Under the pieces are notes generated by a model, which saw nothing but the letters and a program-made list of their open reading frames with translations, was not told the DNA's origin and ran no database searches. From Chloroflexota bacterium (GTDB taxonomy: Bacteria > Chloroflexota > Limnocylindria > P2-11E): a DNA stretch of 40,522 nucleotides. A program made the position numbers and the translations under genes. The DNA lies in assembly GCA_005883625.1 (NCBI GenBank), contig VBDU01000079.1, positions 1-40,522 on the forward strand, read 5' to 3'. Below are positions 24,460 through 32,018 of this stretch, in pieces. Within the stretch, counting starts at the first letter, position 1, and every line of letters starts with the position of its first letter.

Positions 24460-26883
24460 ATGGCACGGGCCGTGCATCGGCTGCCGGCGCCAATGGCCAC
24501 GCCAGGGATAACGCCGGGAAGGGCGTATCGCGCCTACCGCTACCCGCACGTGAAGGGGCGGATGTCCCGTCGCGTGAACGTGGGCCGGCGGGTCGGTCCC
24601 TTCGCGGGCGCGCTCAGCGGCCTCTTCATCGCCGGGGCCGCCTTCCTCGGGACCGCCGTCGCCGCGACCGTGGGGTACTTCGCCGCGGACCTGCCGGCGG
24701 CCCACGACCTGGCGACGGTGCCGGTCCCGCTCTCCACCTTCATCTACGACCGTACCGGCGAGCACCTCCTCTACACGCTCGAGGACGAGCGGCGCGAGCT
24801 CGTGGAGCTCGGCCAGGTGCCCGAGAAGATGCAGCAGGCGACGATCTCGATCGAGGACAAGACCTTCTGGTCCAACCCGGGGATCGACGTGGGCGGCATC
24901 GTCCGCGCGATGCAGGCGAACAGCGCCGCCGGAACGATCCGGCAGGGCGGCTCGACGATCACGCAGCAGCTCATCAAGACGCGCCTCCTCGGCGACGAGC
25001 CGACCGTGACGCGGAAGATCAAGGAGGCGATCCTGGCGATCGAGGCGACGAGGACCTTCAGCAAGAAGGAGATCCTCGAGATGTACTTCGACCAGATCTA
25101 CTACGGCAACCAGTCGTACGGGATCAAGGCCGCGGCGAAGACGTACTTCGGCATCAGCGATCTGAACAGGCTCTCGCTCGGCCAGATGGCGCTGCTCGCG
25201 GGCCTGCCGCAGGCGCCGTCCGAGTACGACCCGATCCAGAACATGGCCGCGGCGAAGGCGCGACGCCAGATCGTCCTCGACGCGATGGTCGAGAACGGCT
25301 ACGTCACGCCGGCCGAAGCAGAAGCCGCCGCGACCGAGCCGATCAAGGTGAACCCGGCGTCGACCTCGCTCTACGCGCCGCACTTCACCTTTCGCGCGCG
25401 CGAGCAGCTCATCAACCTCCTCGGCGAGAAGGCGGCGTACCGGGGCGGCTATCGCGTGTACACGTCGCTCGACTGGAACATGCAGCAGCTCGCGGAGAAA
25501 GAGGTCCGCGACCACGTCAACGGGCTAAAGCCCTACAACGTCCACAACGCCGCGCTCATCACGATGGACCCGACGACCGGCGAGATCCTCGCCTACGTCG
25601 GCAGCTACGACTACTACATGCACACCCCGCAGGTGCAGGGCGACTACGACCACGCGGGCATCGCGTTCCGCCAGCCCGGCTCCACGTTCAAGCTCTTCAC
25701 CTATCTCACCGGGATGCTGAAGGCGGGCATGACCGCGTCGACCCAGCTCTGGGACGTCGAGTTCACCATGCCGGACGGCGGCGGCAAGCCCTACCACCCT
25801 ATGGACGCCACGAAGGAGCAGCACGGCCCGCTCACGATGCGTCAGGCCCTGCGCGAGTCGCTGAACCTGCCGGCGCTCCAGGTCACGCGCACCGTGGGCG
25901 TGGACGCGATCATCGACACGGTCCACCAGCTCGGCATCAACCGCGACTGGGACCGCTCGCGGATCGGTCTCTCCTTCGGCATCGGCGCCGGCGAGATGCG
26001 GCTCATCGACATGGCGAGCGCCTACCAGGTCATCGCGAACCTCGGCATGCGCGTCGAGCCGACGTTCATCTACAAGATCGTCGACCCGACCGGGAAGGTC
26101 GTGAAGGACTTCAGCAAGCCCGAGAGCCGGCGGGTCATCGATCAGCGGATCGCCTGGGTCTTCGACGACATCCTGAAGGACAACACCGACCCGAAGGGCA
26201 GCTTCGTGTTCGGGCCATGGACCACGATCGACCGGCCCGCGGCCCTCAAGACCGGCACCACCGACAACCTCCAGGACGTGCTCGCGATCGGCTTCACGCC
26301 GCAGCGGCTCACCGCGATCTGGATGGGCAACAGCGACAACTCGGAGATGCGCGGCATCTCGTCCGCGCTCGGTCCGGGCGTGCTCTGGCGCGACTACATG
26401 AAGACCGTCGTCGGCGGGCTGCCGGTGAAGTGGTACGACCGGCCCGAGGGGATCGTGGACAAGGTGGTCTGCATGAACCCGGCGCTCCTCGGTGGCAACG
26501 GCTCTGGCCTGCTTCCCGGCCCGAACTGCCCGGGCAGCTTCCGCTTCACCGAGCACTTCGTGCAGGGCACGGAGCCGACGACCGACGACCGCAGCTTCTA
26601 CACGTCGTGCGGGATCCGCATGGTCGCGCCGTTCGCCGACTGGCAGGGTGCGTACAACGCCTGGGCGGCGGGCGCGGTCTCGGGCCGCTACTCATACGGC
26701 CGGTTCTACTGGACGATCTGCGGCTTCGTGCCCAGGCCGGTGGAGCCCTCCGGCTCGCCGAACCCGAGCGGCTCGCCCGGCCCGTCCGGACAGCCCGCGC
26801 CGTCGGGACAGCCCGCGCCGAGCCTGCCGCCCCGGGCGACACCGCCACCACCACCACCGCCGACGCCGACGAAGCGGCCGTAA
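24460..26883 (+). CDS. Class A penicillin-binding protein (bifunctional transglycosylase/transpeptidase)
   Basis: An 807-aa PBP1A-like peptidoglycan synthase. There is a basic cytosolic tail and one membrane helix (about 50-75). The GT51 domain has the catalytic Glu132 in ISIEDKTFW, then GGSTITQQ (163-170), KEAILAIEATRTFSKKEILE and YYGNQSYGIKAAAKTYFG. The transpeptidase has SxxK at Ser408-Lys411 (QPGSTFK), SLN at 467-469 and KTGT at 597-600. All active-site residues are present. The C-terminal tail after about residue 760 is Pro/Ser/Gly-rich with PSGQPAPSGQPAPS repeats. The start may be the later ATG 24493 or 24562, since no Shine-Dalgarno supports 24460. Confidence 0.95.
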   Translation: MARAVHRLPAPMATPGITPGRAYRAYRYPHVKGRMSRRVNVGRRVGPFAGALSGLFIAGAAFLGTAVAATVGYFAADLPAAHDLATVPVPLSTFIYDRTGEHLLYTLEDERRELVELGQVPEKMQQATISIEDKTFWSNPGIDVGGIVRAMQANSAAGTIRQGGSTITQQLIKTRLLGDEPTVTRKIKEAILAIEATRTFSKKEILEMYFDQIYYGNQSYGIKAAAKTYFGISDLNRLSLGQMALLAGLPQAPSEYDPIQNMAAAKARRQIVLDAMVENGYVTPAEAEAAATEPIKVNPASTSLYAPHFTFRAREQLINLLGEKAAYRGGYRVYTSLDWNMQQLAEKEVRDHVNGLKPYNVHNAALITMDPTTGEILAYVGSYDYYMHTPQVQGDYDHAGIAFRQPGSTFKLFTYLTGMLKAGMTASTQLWDVEFTMPDGGGKPYHPMDATKEQHGPLTMRQALRESLNLPALQVTRTVGVDAIIDTVHQLGINRDWDRSRIGLSFGIGAGEMRLIDMASAYQVIANLGMRVEPTFIYKIVDPTGKVVKDFSKPESRRVIDQRIAWVFDDILKDNTDPKGSFVFGPWTTIDRPAALKTGTTDNLQDVLAIGFTPQRLTAIWMGNSDNSEMRGISSALGPGVLWRDYMKTVVGGLPVKWYDRPEGIVDKVVCMNPALLGGNGSGLLPGPNCPGSFRFTEHFVQGTEPTTDDRSFYTSCGIRMVAPFADWQGAYNAWAAGAVSGRYSYGRFYWTICGFVPRPVEPSGSPNPSGSPGPSGQPAPSGQPAPSLPPRATPPPPPPPTPTKRP

Positions 26884-26912
26884 CAGCGCCAAGCAGAACG
26901 CGGATCCGCACC

Positions 26913-26918
26913 TAAACT
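26913..26918 (+). promoter_or_regulatory. -10-like box TAAACT before polyprenyl synthase
   Basis: TAAACT ends 6 nt before the GTG start at 26925, with no Shine-Dalgarno in between. This is the spacing expected for a leaderless transcript. No clear -35 is seen. Confidence 0.4.
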
Positions 26919-26924
26919 CGCCGC

Positions 26925-27905
26925 GTGAGGGCGGCCGCCGGGGCGCAGTTCTATGCCCCGGTCGACGGCGAGCTGCGCGAGCTCGAACGGCGTCTGGCGG
27001 ACGTCGGCCGGGGCGCGCATCCGACGTTCCGCGAGGCGGTCGCGCACCTCTTCACCACGCCCGGGAAGCTCCTGCGGCCGACGCTCGTCTTCCTCGCGGC
27101 TCGGTTCGGATCACTGGCCGACCGCGAAGTCGTGCTCAACCTCGCGGAGTCGCTCGAGCTCGTGCACACCGCGTCGCTCGTGCACGACGACGTCGTGGAC
27201 GCCGCCGACCTGCGCAGGAACATCCAGACGGTGAACGCGAAGTGGAACGACGACGTCGCGCTCATCGTGGGCGACTACCTCTTCGCGAAGGCGTATGCCC
27301 TCGCGGCGGTGCTGCCCAATCCCGAGGTCATCGCGATCGTCGCGCAGACCGTTTTCGCGCTCTGCGACGGCGAGCTCGCGGAGGTGACCGCGGCGCGCGC
27401 GCTGCCCACGGAGTCGAAGTACCTCGAGCGCATCGAGCTCAAGACCGCGTCGCTCTACGCGGCGTGCTGTCAGGGCGCTGCTCTCCTCGCCGAGGCGGAG
27501 CCCGAGCATGTCGCCGCGCTCGGCGCGTTCGGCACGAACCTCGGTCTCGCCTTCCAGATCACGGACGACGTCCTGGATCTGGTGGGCGACGAATCGGAGT
27601 TCGGCAAGACCGTCGGCCGCGACCTGGCGGAGGGGATGCCGACGCTCCCGATGATCTACGCGGTCACGGAGCGCGACGGCGACTCGCCCGCGCTCGCGGC
27701 ACGCATCCTCGCGCCGCGCAAGTCGCCCGACGAGCTGCGCGAGCTGCTCGCGATCATCCGCAGGAGCCGTGGCCCGGAGCGGGCGCGGCAGCGCGCGCTC
27801 TCGTTCCACGACGCCGCCGTCCGCGCGCTCGCGGCCCTGCCCGACCGTCCCGAGCGCACGGCGCTCCGGGATGTGGCGGACTTCGTGGTCAGCCGCGTGC
27901 GCTAA
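26925..27905 (+). CDS. Polyprenyl (trans-isoprenyl) diphosphate synthase
   Basis: Condenses isopentenyl diphosphate with an allylic diphosphate to build long-chain prenyl diphosphates for quinone tails or lipid carriers. The 326-aa chain has both Asp-rich motifs: DDVVD at 88-92 (HDDVVDAADLRR) and DDVLD at 214-218 (FQITDDVLDLVGDESEFGKT), plus GKLLRPTLVFLAA at the N-terminus. The residue five before the first motif is Ala (HTASLVHDD), which leaves room for a long product such as hepta- to decaprenyl. GTG 26925 is the likely start. The stop codon overlaps, in convergent orientation, the stop of the MazF-like gene. Confidence 0.92.
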   Translation: MRAAAGAQFYAPVDGELRELERRLADVGRGAHPTFREAVAHLFTTPGKLLRPTLVFLAARFGSLADREVVLNLAESLELVHTASLVHDDVVDAADLRRNIQTVNAKWNDDVALIVGDYLFAKAYALAAVLPNPEVIAIVAQTVFALCDGELAEVTAARALPTESKYLERIELKTASLYAACCQGAALLAEAEPEHVAALGAFGTNLGLAFQITDDVLDLVGDESEFGKTVGRDLAEGMPTLPMIYAVTERDGDSPALAARILAPRKSPDELRELLAIIRRSRGPERARQRALSFHDAAVRALAALPDRPERTALRDVADFVVSRVR

Positions 27906-28624
27906 AGCGTCTCGACCCCGGCGCGTCGGACCGCGTCACCCAGTTGATGCGTCGTCGCGATGCCCCTCGCGATCGAGACCATGTCCCCGAGCGTCAGCGT
28001 CGAAGGGATCGGCCGATCCCGGCTCGCCAGCCGCAAAGCGTTTCGTGGAACGCTCGTCGCCTCCCCGCAGCAGGCGTGCGCCTTGCCGCGCTGGACGGGC
28101 GGGAAAGCGACGTGATCGTGCTTTGTGGCCGTGGTCGTACGAACGATCGTGGCGGTCGGGGCGACCGAGTTCCAGGCGTTGGGACTCACGACGACGTAGC
28201 GCTTCTGGCCGATCAAGGGATCCGCGAGGTAGATATCGCCCCAGACGGGGTACGGATCTCTGGCGTACAGGGCTCGCACCTGCCGCGGGATGGGCCCGAG
28301 GACCCCAGGCAGCTGCAGGAACGAGCAGAGTCGGTCTTCGACCGCGTCGAGCTCGGCCGGCGAGATGACCGACACGAGCGAGCCGAGCGGCGAGTCGGCG
28401 TCTTCCGGTGCGAGGACCGAGACGAGGCGCGGCGCCACCGCGAATGAGCCCGCGTCGAGCCGAGTCGCGTAGGGCGCCTCGCCGGGATCGACGGAGCGCC
28501 GGATCGCGATCACTCCGACGCTCGGCATGCGGGAGTTCCAACGATCGTTGGTGATGATGAGCGCGCCGACCGTCGATCTATCCGCGGTGAGAACCGATCG
28601 AATGGTGCCGCGGGCGGCGGGCAC
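27902..28624 (-). CDS. Tandem MazF/PemK-like toxin (two fused domains)
   Basis: A 240-aa protein made of two MazF-like modules. The C-terminal module (about 127-228) is the clearer one: VWGDIYLADPLIG, then KRYVVVSPNAWNSVAPTATI, VRTTTATK, HVAFPPV and a GDMVSIARGI closing helix. It keeps the Arg (142) and Thr (163-165) expected for ribonuclease activity. The N-terminal module (about 5-105) shows VGALIITNDRWNSRMPSVGV and SVISPAELDAVEDRLCSFLQL in the same order, but has no Arg before the strand and RRS where Thr is expected. It is probably inactive. MazF works as a dimer, so this could be an intramolecular pseudo-dimer. GTG 28624 follows the candidate antitoxin by 6 nt. Confidence 0.72.
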   Translation of the reverse strand: MPAARGTIRSVLTADRSTVGALIITNDRWNSRMPSVGVIAIRRSVDPGEAPYATRLDAGSFAVAPRLVSVLAPEDADSPLGSLVSVISPAELDAVEDRLCSFLQLPGVLGPIPRQVRALYARDPYPVWGDIYLADPLIGQKRYVVVSPNAWNSVAPTATIVRTTTATKHDHVAFPPVQRGKAHACCGEATSVPRNALRLASRDRPIPSTLTLGDMVSIARGIATTHQLGDAVRRAGVETL

Positions 28625-28630
28625 CGGCGG

Positions 28631-28906
28631 CTAGAGGACGCCGCCTTTCAACGCGGCCCGCTGCAGCGCAAGGACGGCCTCGCGAGCCTCGGGCTCCTTC
28701 GCATACGCGGCGTACGCCGTCAGCTCGTCCTTGCCGATCTCGGACTCCAGGACGTACCTCCAGCCGATCTCCATGACGCGCGAATAGACCCGCGCGGCGG
28801 ACGCGCCTTTCGGTAGCCCGACGCGCTCGGGACGGCGCGCCGCTTCGGCCACCGCGGGTGGTATCGGGACAGATGCTCTCTCGGCAGAGCGCGATCGCCT
28901 CGGCAT
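28631..28906 (-). CDS. Candidate antitoxin for the tandem MazF-like toxin
   Basis: A 91-aa charged protein with no recognised family. The N-terminus is basic (MPRRSRSAERASVPIPPAVA). The rest is predicted helical (ARVYSRVMEIGWRYVLESE, ELTAYAAYAKEPEAREAVLA), a layout common in antitoxins with an N-terminal DNA-binding and a C-terminal toxin-neutralising part. Position is the main argument: it directly precedes the MazF-like gene on the same strand with a 6-nt gap, and a palindrome sits over its promoter. ATG 28906 has CATAAT 7 nt upstream and no Shine-Dalgarno. Confidence 0.6.
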   Translation of the reverse strand: MPRRSRSAERASVPIPPAVAEAARRPERVGLPKGASAARVYSRVMEIGWRYVLESEIGKDELTAYAAYAKEPEAREAVLALQRAALKGGVL

Positions 28907-28936
28907 GCAGCAGATTATGCAGCAAGCTGTGCTGCA
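28906..28936 (-). promoter_or_regulatory. TA-operon promoter and operator (palindrome plus extra half-site)
   Basis: On the plus strand TGCAGCA (28918-28924) and TGCTGCA (28930-28936) are perfect 7-bp inverted arms around 5 nt. A third TGCAGCA copy lies at 28906-28912 as a direct repeat overlapping the start codon. On the minus strand CATAAT (28919 down to 28914) is a -10-like box 7 nt before ATG 28906. This arrangement fits antitoxin autoregulation. Confidence 0.55.
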
Positions 28937-28939
28937 GGT

Positions 28940-29932
28940 CTAGGCTGGCCGGTTGCGTCCCCCGCGGCGCCGGCCCCGCCGGCGGCGCTTGCGGCGGGGC
29001 TGCCCCTCTTCGGCGACCGGCGTCGGCTTCTCCTGGCGTGGGACTTCGTCGCTCCCGTACGACCCCACGCCCTTCGTGTGCACGGGGACCGGCGCGAAGG
29101 ACACGCCGAGGTCCGCCGCCGTGAACGTGGTGCGGCTCCCGTCGGTGAGCCCGACGACGATCTGCTCCTTCGGCACGTTCACGCTCTGTGTCATCGCGCA
29201 GCCCGAGGTGCCGCATTTCCCGCCTTCGCACGACGGGATGTGGAAGGTGTCGCCGACCTTGGGCAGCTTCCCCTTCACCTCTTGATAGGTCTCGAGCTCG
29301 TAGATGAGGCAGCACTTGAGGCGACCGCACACGCCGGTGAGCTTGGCCTGGTTCAGGGGCAGGTCCTGCTCCTTCGCCATGCGGATCGAGATGTTCGAGA
29401 ACTTGTCGAGCCAGCTCGAGCAGCAGAGCTCCCGGCCGCACGTGCCCACGCCGGTCATGACCTTGGTCTCGTCGCGCGCGCCCATCTTCCGCAGCTCGAT
29501 GCGCGTGCCGAAGTGCGCCGCGAAGGCGTCGCTGAGCTCGCCCAGGTCCACGCGCTCCTCGCTCGAATAGAACAGGACGAGGCTCGACCCGTCGAACTGC
29601 CAGTCGGCGCCGAGGATCTTGAGCGGCAGGCTGCGCGCGCGGACCATCTCCTGCGCCGCGCGCGAGGATTCCTCCTCCATCCGCTTGTGCTTGTTCATCG
29701 TGAACAGGTCGGAGGCCGTGGCCTTCCGCACGACCTTGCCCATGGGCATGTCGACCTGCACGAGCGGCGAGTCGGTCGGGAGGATGTGCACGCGCGCGGC
29801 GTCGTCGCCGAGCTCCGTACGCACGATGACCCAATCGCCGAGCCTGACGTCGGTCACGCCTCCGGCCTCGAAGAAGTACATGCGGCCGGCCTTCATGAAG
29901 CGGACGCCCACGAGCGTGCGCGGGGCGATCAT
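28940..29932 (-). CDS. PSP1-domain protein, YaaT/RicT family
   Basis: A 330-aa protein whose core matches the PSP1/YaaT family: the N-terminal VGVRFMKAGRMYFFEAGG, the RIELRKMGARDETKVMTG-VGTCGRELCCSSWL block, and GVCGRLKCCLIYE. The cysteines CxxxxCC and CxxxxxCC are those that bind iron-sulfur clusters in the B. subtilis RicAFT (Y-complex), which affects RNase Y maturation. The C-terminal tail after about residue 290 is very basic (RRKRRRRGRRRGG) and may bind RNA. ATG 29932 overlaps the holB stop (ATGA). The holB-yaaT order is widely conserved in Firmicutes and relatives. Partners RicA and RicF are not in the window. Confidence 0.88.
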   Translation of the reverse strand: MIAPRTLVGVRFMKAGRMYFFEAGGVTDVRLGDWVIVRTELGDDAARVHILPTDSPLVQVDMPMGKVVRKATASDLFTMNKHKRMEEESSRAAQEMVRARSLPLKILGADWQFDGSSLVLFYSSEERVDLGELSDAFAAHFGTRIELRKMGARDETKVMTGVGTCGRELCCSSWLDKFSNISIRMAKEQDLPLNQAKLTGVCGRLKCCLIYELETYQEVKGKLPKVGDTFHIPSCEGGKCGTSGCAMTQSVNVPKEQIVVGLTDGSRTTFTAADLGVSFAPVPVHTKGVGSYGSDEVPRQEKPTPVAEEGQPRRKRRRRGRRRGGRNRPA

Positions 29933-30966
29933 GCGGCTTTCCCGGCGAAGGCCGGTGCGTACGGCAGCCGCAGCGCCAGGAGCTCGAGCAGCATCCGCGC
30001 GTTCACGTTGCTCTCGACGACGTCGCGGCGCCAGCGATCGAAGGCGATCGCCAGGTCGACGAGCTCGCGCGGTCCGATCGCGTCCGCGAGCCGAGCCGAC
30101 TCGCTCGCGCGCTCCGGACGGAGGGGCCGCTCGACGCCATGCGCGCGGATCGCCGCGTCGCGAAGCAGCTCGCTCCAGTCGACCAGGCGCGACTCGAGGA
30201 GCACGTTCCGCTTCTGCGGATCGCGCTCGGAGTCCGCGAGCTCGACCGCCCACGCGAAGCGGTCGGTCAGGCCGCTCCCGACGAGCCTATAGAACTCCTT
30301 CTCGAGCGCGCGCCGCGCGGCGCGGGCGGCCTCGTCGGACGCGAGGGCGATCGCGATGCCGGGACGGCCGGCGGCCGCGGCGGCGTACGTACGCGCGTCC
30401 GGCAGCGACCGCGCGGCGAGCGCGTCGGCGATCTCCTGCGCCGGGACGAGCCGGAACGGCAGCGGCTGGAGGCGGGAGCGGATCGTCTCGAGGAGGCGCG
30501 ACGGCGTAGGCGTGAGGAGCATGAGGACCGCGTGGACGGGCGGCTCCTCGAGCGTCTTCAGGAGCGCGACCTCCGCGTGCTCGGAAAGGTCCGCGGCGTC
30601 GTCGACGATCACGACGCGCCAGGCGCCCTCGAGCGGACGGAGCGCGAGATCCTGCTGCATCTCGCGGATCTGCTCGATCGAGATGAATTTCCGGTCGTCG
30701 CCGCGGTCCTGATCCATCAGCCGCACCACGACGCGGACGTCCGGATGCGTCCCGTTCTCGATCTTGCGGCAGGCGAGACACCTGCCGCAGCCGCCGGGGG
30801 CGCGCGGCTCGCTCGTGCAGAGAAGGGTCTGCGCGAGCCGGGTCGCCACCGTGCGCTTGCCGATCGATCGCGGGCCGCTGAGCTCGTACGCCTGGGCGAC
30901 GTCGCCACTGACTGCCTGCTCGCCGAGACGGGCGAGGAGGCGACGCTGCCCGATGACTTCTCTCAA
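29929..30966 (-). CDS. holB: DNA polymerase III clamp-loader subunit delta'
   Basis: Clamp-loader subunit of 345 aa from the chosen start. Landmarks are REVIGQRRLLARL, a Walker-A-like GPRSIGKRTVA in which Arg follows the Lys (typical of delta', which need not hydrolyse ATP), zinc-binding cysteines in GGCGRCLACRKIENGTHPD, FISIEQIREMQQDLALRP, VVIVDDAADLSEHAEVALLKTLEEPP, and SRLLETIRSRLQPLPF. The open frame continues upstream over arsM without an ATG or GTG at a sensible place. TTG 30966 gives the family N-terminus. It begins 56 nt after the arsM stop and is coupled to the PSP1 gene. Confidence 0.88.
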   Translation of the reverse strand: MREVIGQRRLLARLGEQAVSGDVAQAYELSGPRSIGKRTVATRLAQTLLCTSEPRAPGGCGRCLACRKIENGTHPDVRVVVRLMDQDRGDDRKFISIEQIREMQQDLALRPLEGAWRVVIVDDAADLSEHAEVALLKTLEEPPVHAVLMLLTPTPSRLLETIRSRLQPLPFRLVPAQEIADALAARSLPDARTYAAAAAGRPGIAIALASDEAARAARRALEKEFYRLVGSGLTDRFAWAVELADSERDPQKRNVLLESRLVDWSELLRDAAIRAHGVERPLRPERASESARLADAIGPRELVDLAIAFDRWRRDVVESNVNARMLLELLALRLPYAPAFAGKAA

Positions 30967-31022
30967 GGGCTGGTGGCTATTCTGCGCCCCCGGCCGTCCG
31001 CCGCGCAGCGGAACGGTCTCGT

Positions 31023-31808
31023 TCAGGCCGGCGGTTTCGTCGCCCGGATGTAGGCGCTCGCGACGGCGCCCTCGGCCGCGATCGCGTCGGTGACCTCGAC
31101 GTCGACGTGTCCGAACCCGGCCCCCCGAAGGGCGTCGGCGTACTCGTCGATCGTGATCGTCCCTGCGATGCACCCGGCCCACGCGTCGAGGCGCGCCTTC
31201 GTTTCCGCCGGCAGCTCGCGCAGCGCGACCATGTCGGCCACCGCGAAGCGCCCGCCCGGCCGCAGCACCCGATGCGCTTCGCGGAGCACGGCGGACTTGT
31301 CGGCGGCCAGGTTGATGACGCAGTTCGAGATCACGACGTCGACGCTCGCGTCGGGAAGGGGGACCTGCTCGATCGTGCCCTTGAGGAAGGTCGCGTTGAG
31401 CACGCCGGACCGCGCCTGGTTGTCCTGCGCGAGGCCGACCATCTCGTCGGTCATGTCCACGCCGTACGCGTGGCCGCCCGGGGCGACGCGCCTGGCCGAC
31501 AGGAGGACGTCGATGCCGGCGCCGCTCCCCAGGTCGAGCACCGTCTCTCCGGGATGCAGGTCGATGAGGAGCGTCGGGTTGCCGCAGCCTAGGCTCGCGG
31601 TCACGTCGAGGCCGATGCTCGCGAGGTCCGCCGCCGAATAGCTCGGCGCGCAGCAGGCCTCGGCGGTCGCCACGTCGGGTGTCGTGCTTGACGCGGATGC
31701 CTTCCCGCAGTCGCAGTCCCCGCAGCCGCAGCCGGATTTCGTGGTCAGCTGTGCCGCCTTCGCGGCATACCGCTCGCGTACCGCTTCCTGGATCTCGAGC
31801 TCGTTCAT
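31023..31808 (-). CDS. arsM: Arsenite S-adenosylmethionine methyltransferase
   Basis: Methylates As(III) to mono-, di- and trimethyl arsenicals in the cytosol. The 261-aa chain has a Cys-rich N-terminal segment (SGCGCGDCDCGKAS, then EACCAPSYSAADLASIGL) and the SAM-binding site ETVLDLGSGAGIDVLL. Two conserved arsenic-ligand cysteines follow, in VISNCVINLAADK and WAGCIAGT, spaced as in ArsM/AS3MT. ATG 31808 is fixed by GGGGAGG (31815-31821) 6 nt upstream. The longer frame overlaps a separate small gene. It is the second gene after the Cys-pair peptide, and both are divergent from arsR. Confidence 0.93.
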   Translation of the reverse strand: MNELEIQEAVRERYAAKAAQLTTKSGCGCGDCDCGKASASSTTPDVATAEACCAPSYSAADLASIGLDVTASLGCGNPTLLIDLHPGETVLDLGSGAGIDVLLSARRVAPGGHAYGVDMTDEMVGLAQDNQARSGVLNATFLKGTIEQVPLPDASVDVVISNCVINLAADKSAVLREAHRVLRPGGRFAVADMVALRELPAETKARLDAWAGCIAGTITIDEYADALRGAGFGHVDVEVTDAIAAEGAVASAYIRATKPPA

Positions 31809-31846
31809 CGGTGGCCTCCCCTGGGTCCGGATTCTAGACGCGCGCA

Positions 31847-31933
31847 TCAGCAGCAGGGCTCCTCGCCCGGCGGGCAGCATTCGGGGTCCGGGCAGCATGG
31901 CTCGGGACAGCAAGGCTCGTTCGCGGCGCTCAT
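31847..31933 (-). CDS. 28-aa micropeptide with four Cys-Cys pairs, arsenic locus
   Basis: A very short gene, too small for ordinary ORF calling. It has ATG 31933, TGA at 31847-31849 and a perfect GGAGGT Shine-Dalgarno (31939-31944) 5 nt upstream. The peptide has eight cysteines in four adjacent pairs (8-9, 13-14, 19-20, 27-28) separated by Pro/Glu/Asp-rich spacers, such as PEPCCPDPECC. Such vicinal thiols would bind As(III) or another soft metal. It is the first gene of the transcript from the ars promoter, 38 nt upstream of arsM. I know no named family. It might instead be a leader peptide, but the composition favours metal binding. Confidence 0.65.
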   Translation of the reverse strand: MSAANEPCCPEPCCPDPECCPPGEEPCC

Positions 31934-31967
31934 CGTGCACCTCCAACGGATAGACGAACGTCGATGG

Positions 31968-31999
31968 AGACTAGGACAACGCATTGACGGTTGTCAATG
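31968..31999. promoter_or_regulatory. Divergent ars promoter with interleaved palindromes (ArsR operator)
   Basis: CATTGAC (31982-31988) and GTCAATG (31993-31999) are perfect 7-bp arms around GGTT. GACAAC (31975-31980) and GTTGTC (31990-31995) form a second interleaved pair. On the minus strand TTGACA (31997 down to 31992), an 18-nt spacer and TAGTCT (31973 down to 31968) make a good sigma70 promoter for peptide-arsM, with the operator over the -35. On the plus strand TTGACG (31984-31989) could be the -35 for arsR. Confidence 0.75.
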
Positions 32000-32018
32000 G
32001 GTATGCGAGCATGGGCGC

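Noticed and set aside
26740..26880. Pro/Ser/Gly repeats at the PBP 3' end as a DNA repeat element
   Set aside because: They are in frame and encode the low-complexity C-terminal tail common in class A PBPs of Gram-positive-like bacteria.
31023..31946. Long arsM start at 31946 giving a 307-aa protein
   Set aside because: The extra 46 residues overlap the Cys-pair peptide gene in another frame and are unlike ArsM N-termini. ATG 31808 has a GGGGAGG ribosome site at ideal spacing.
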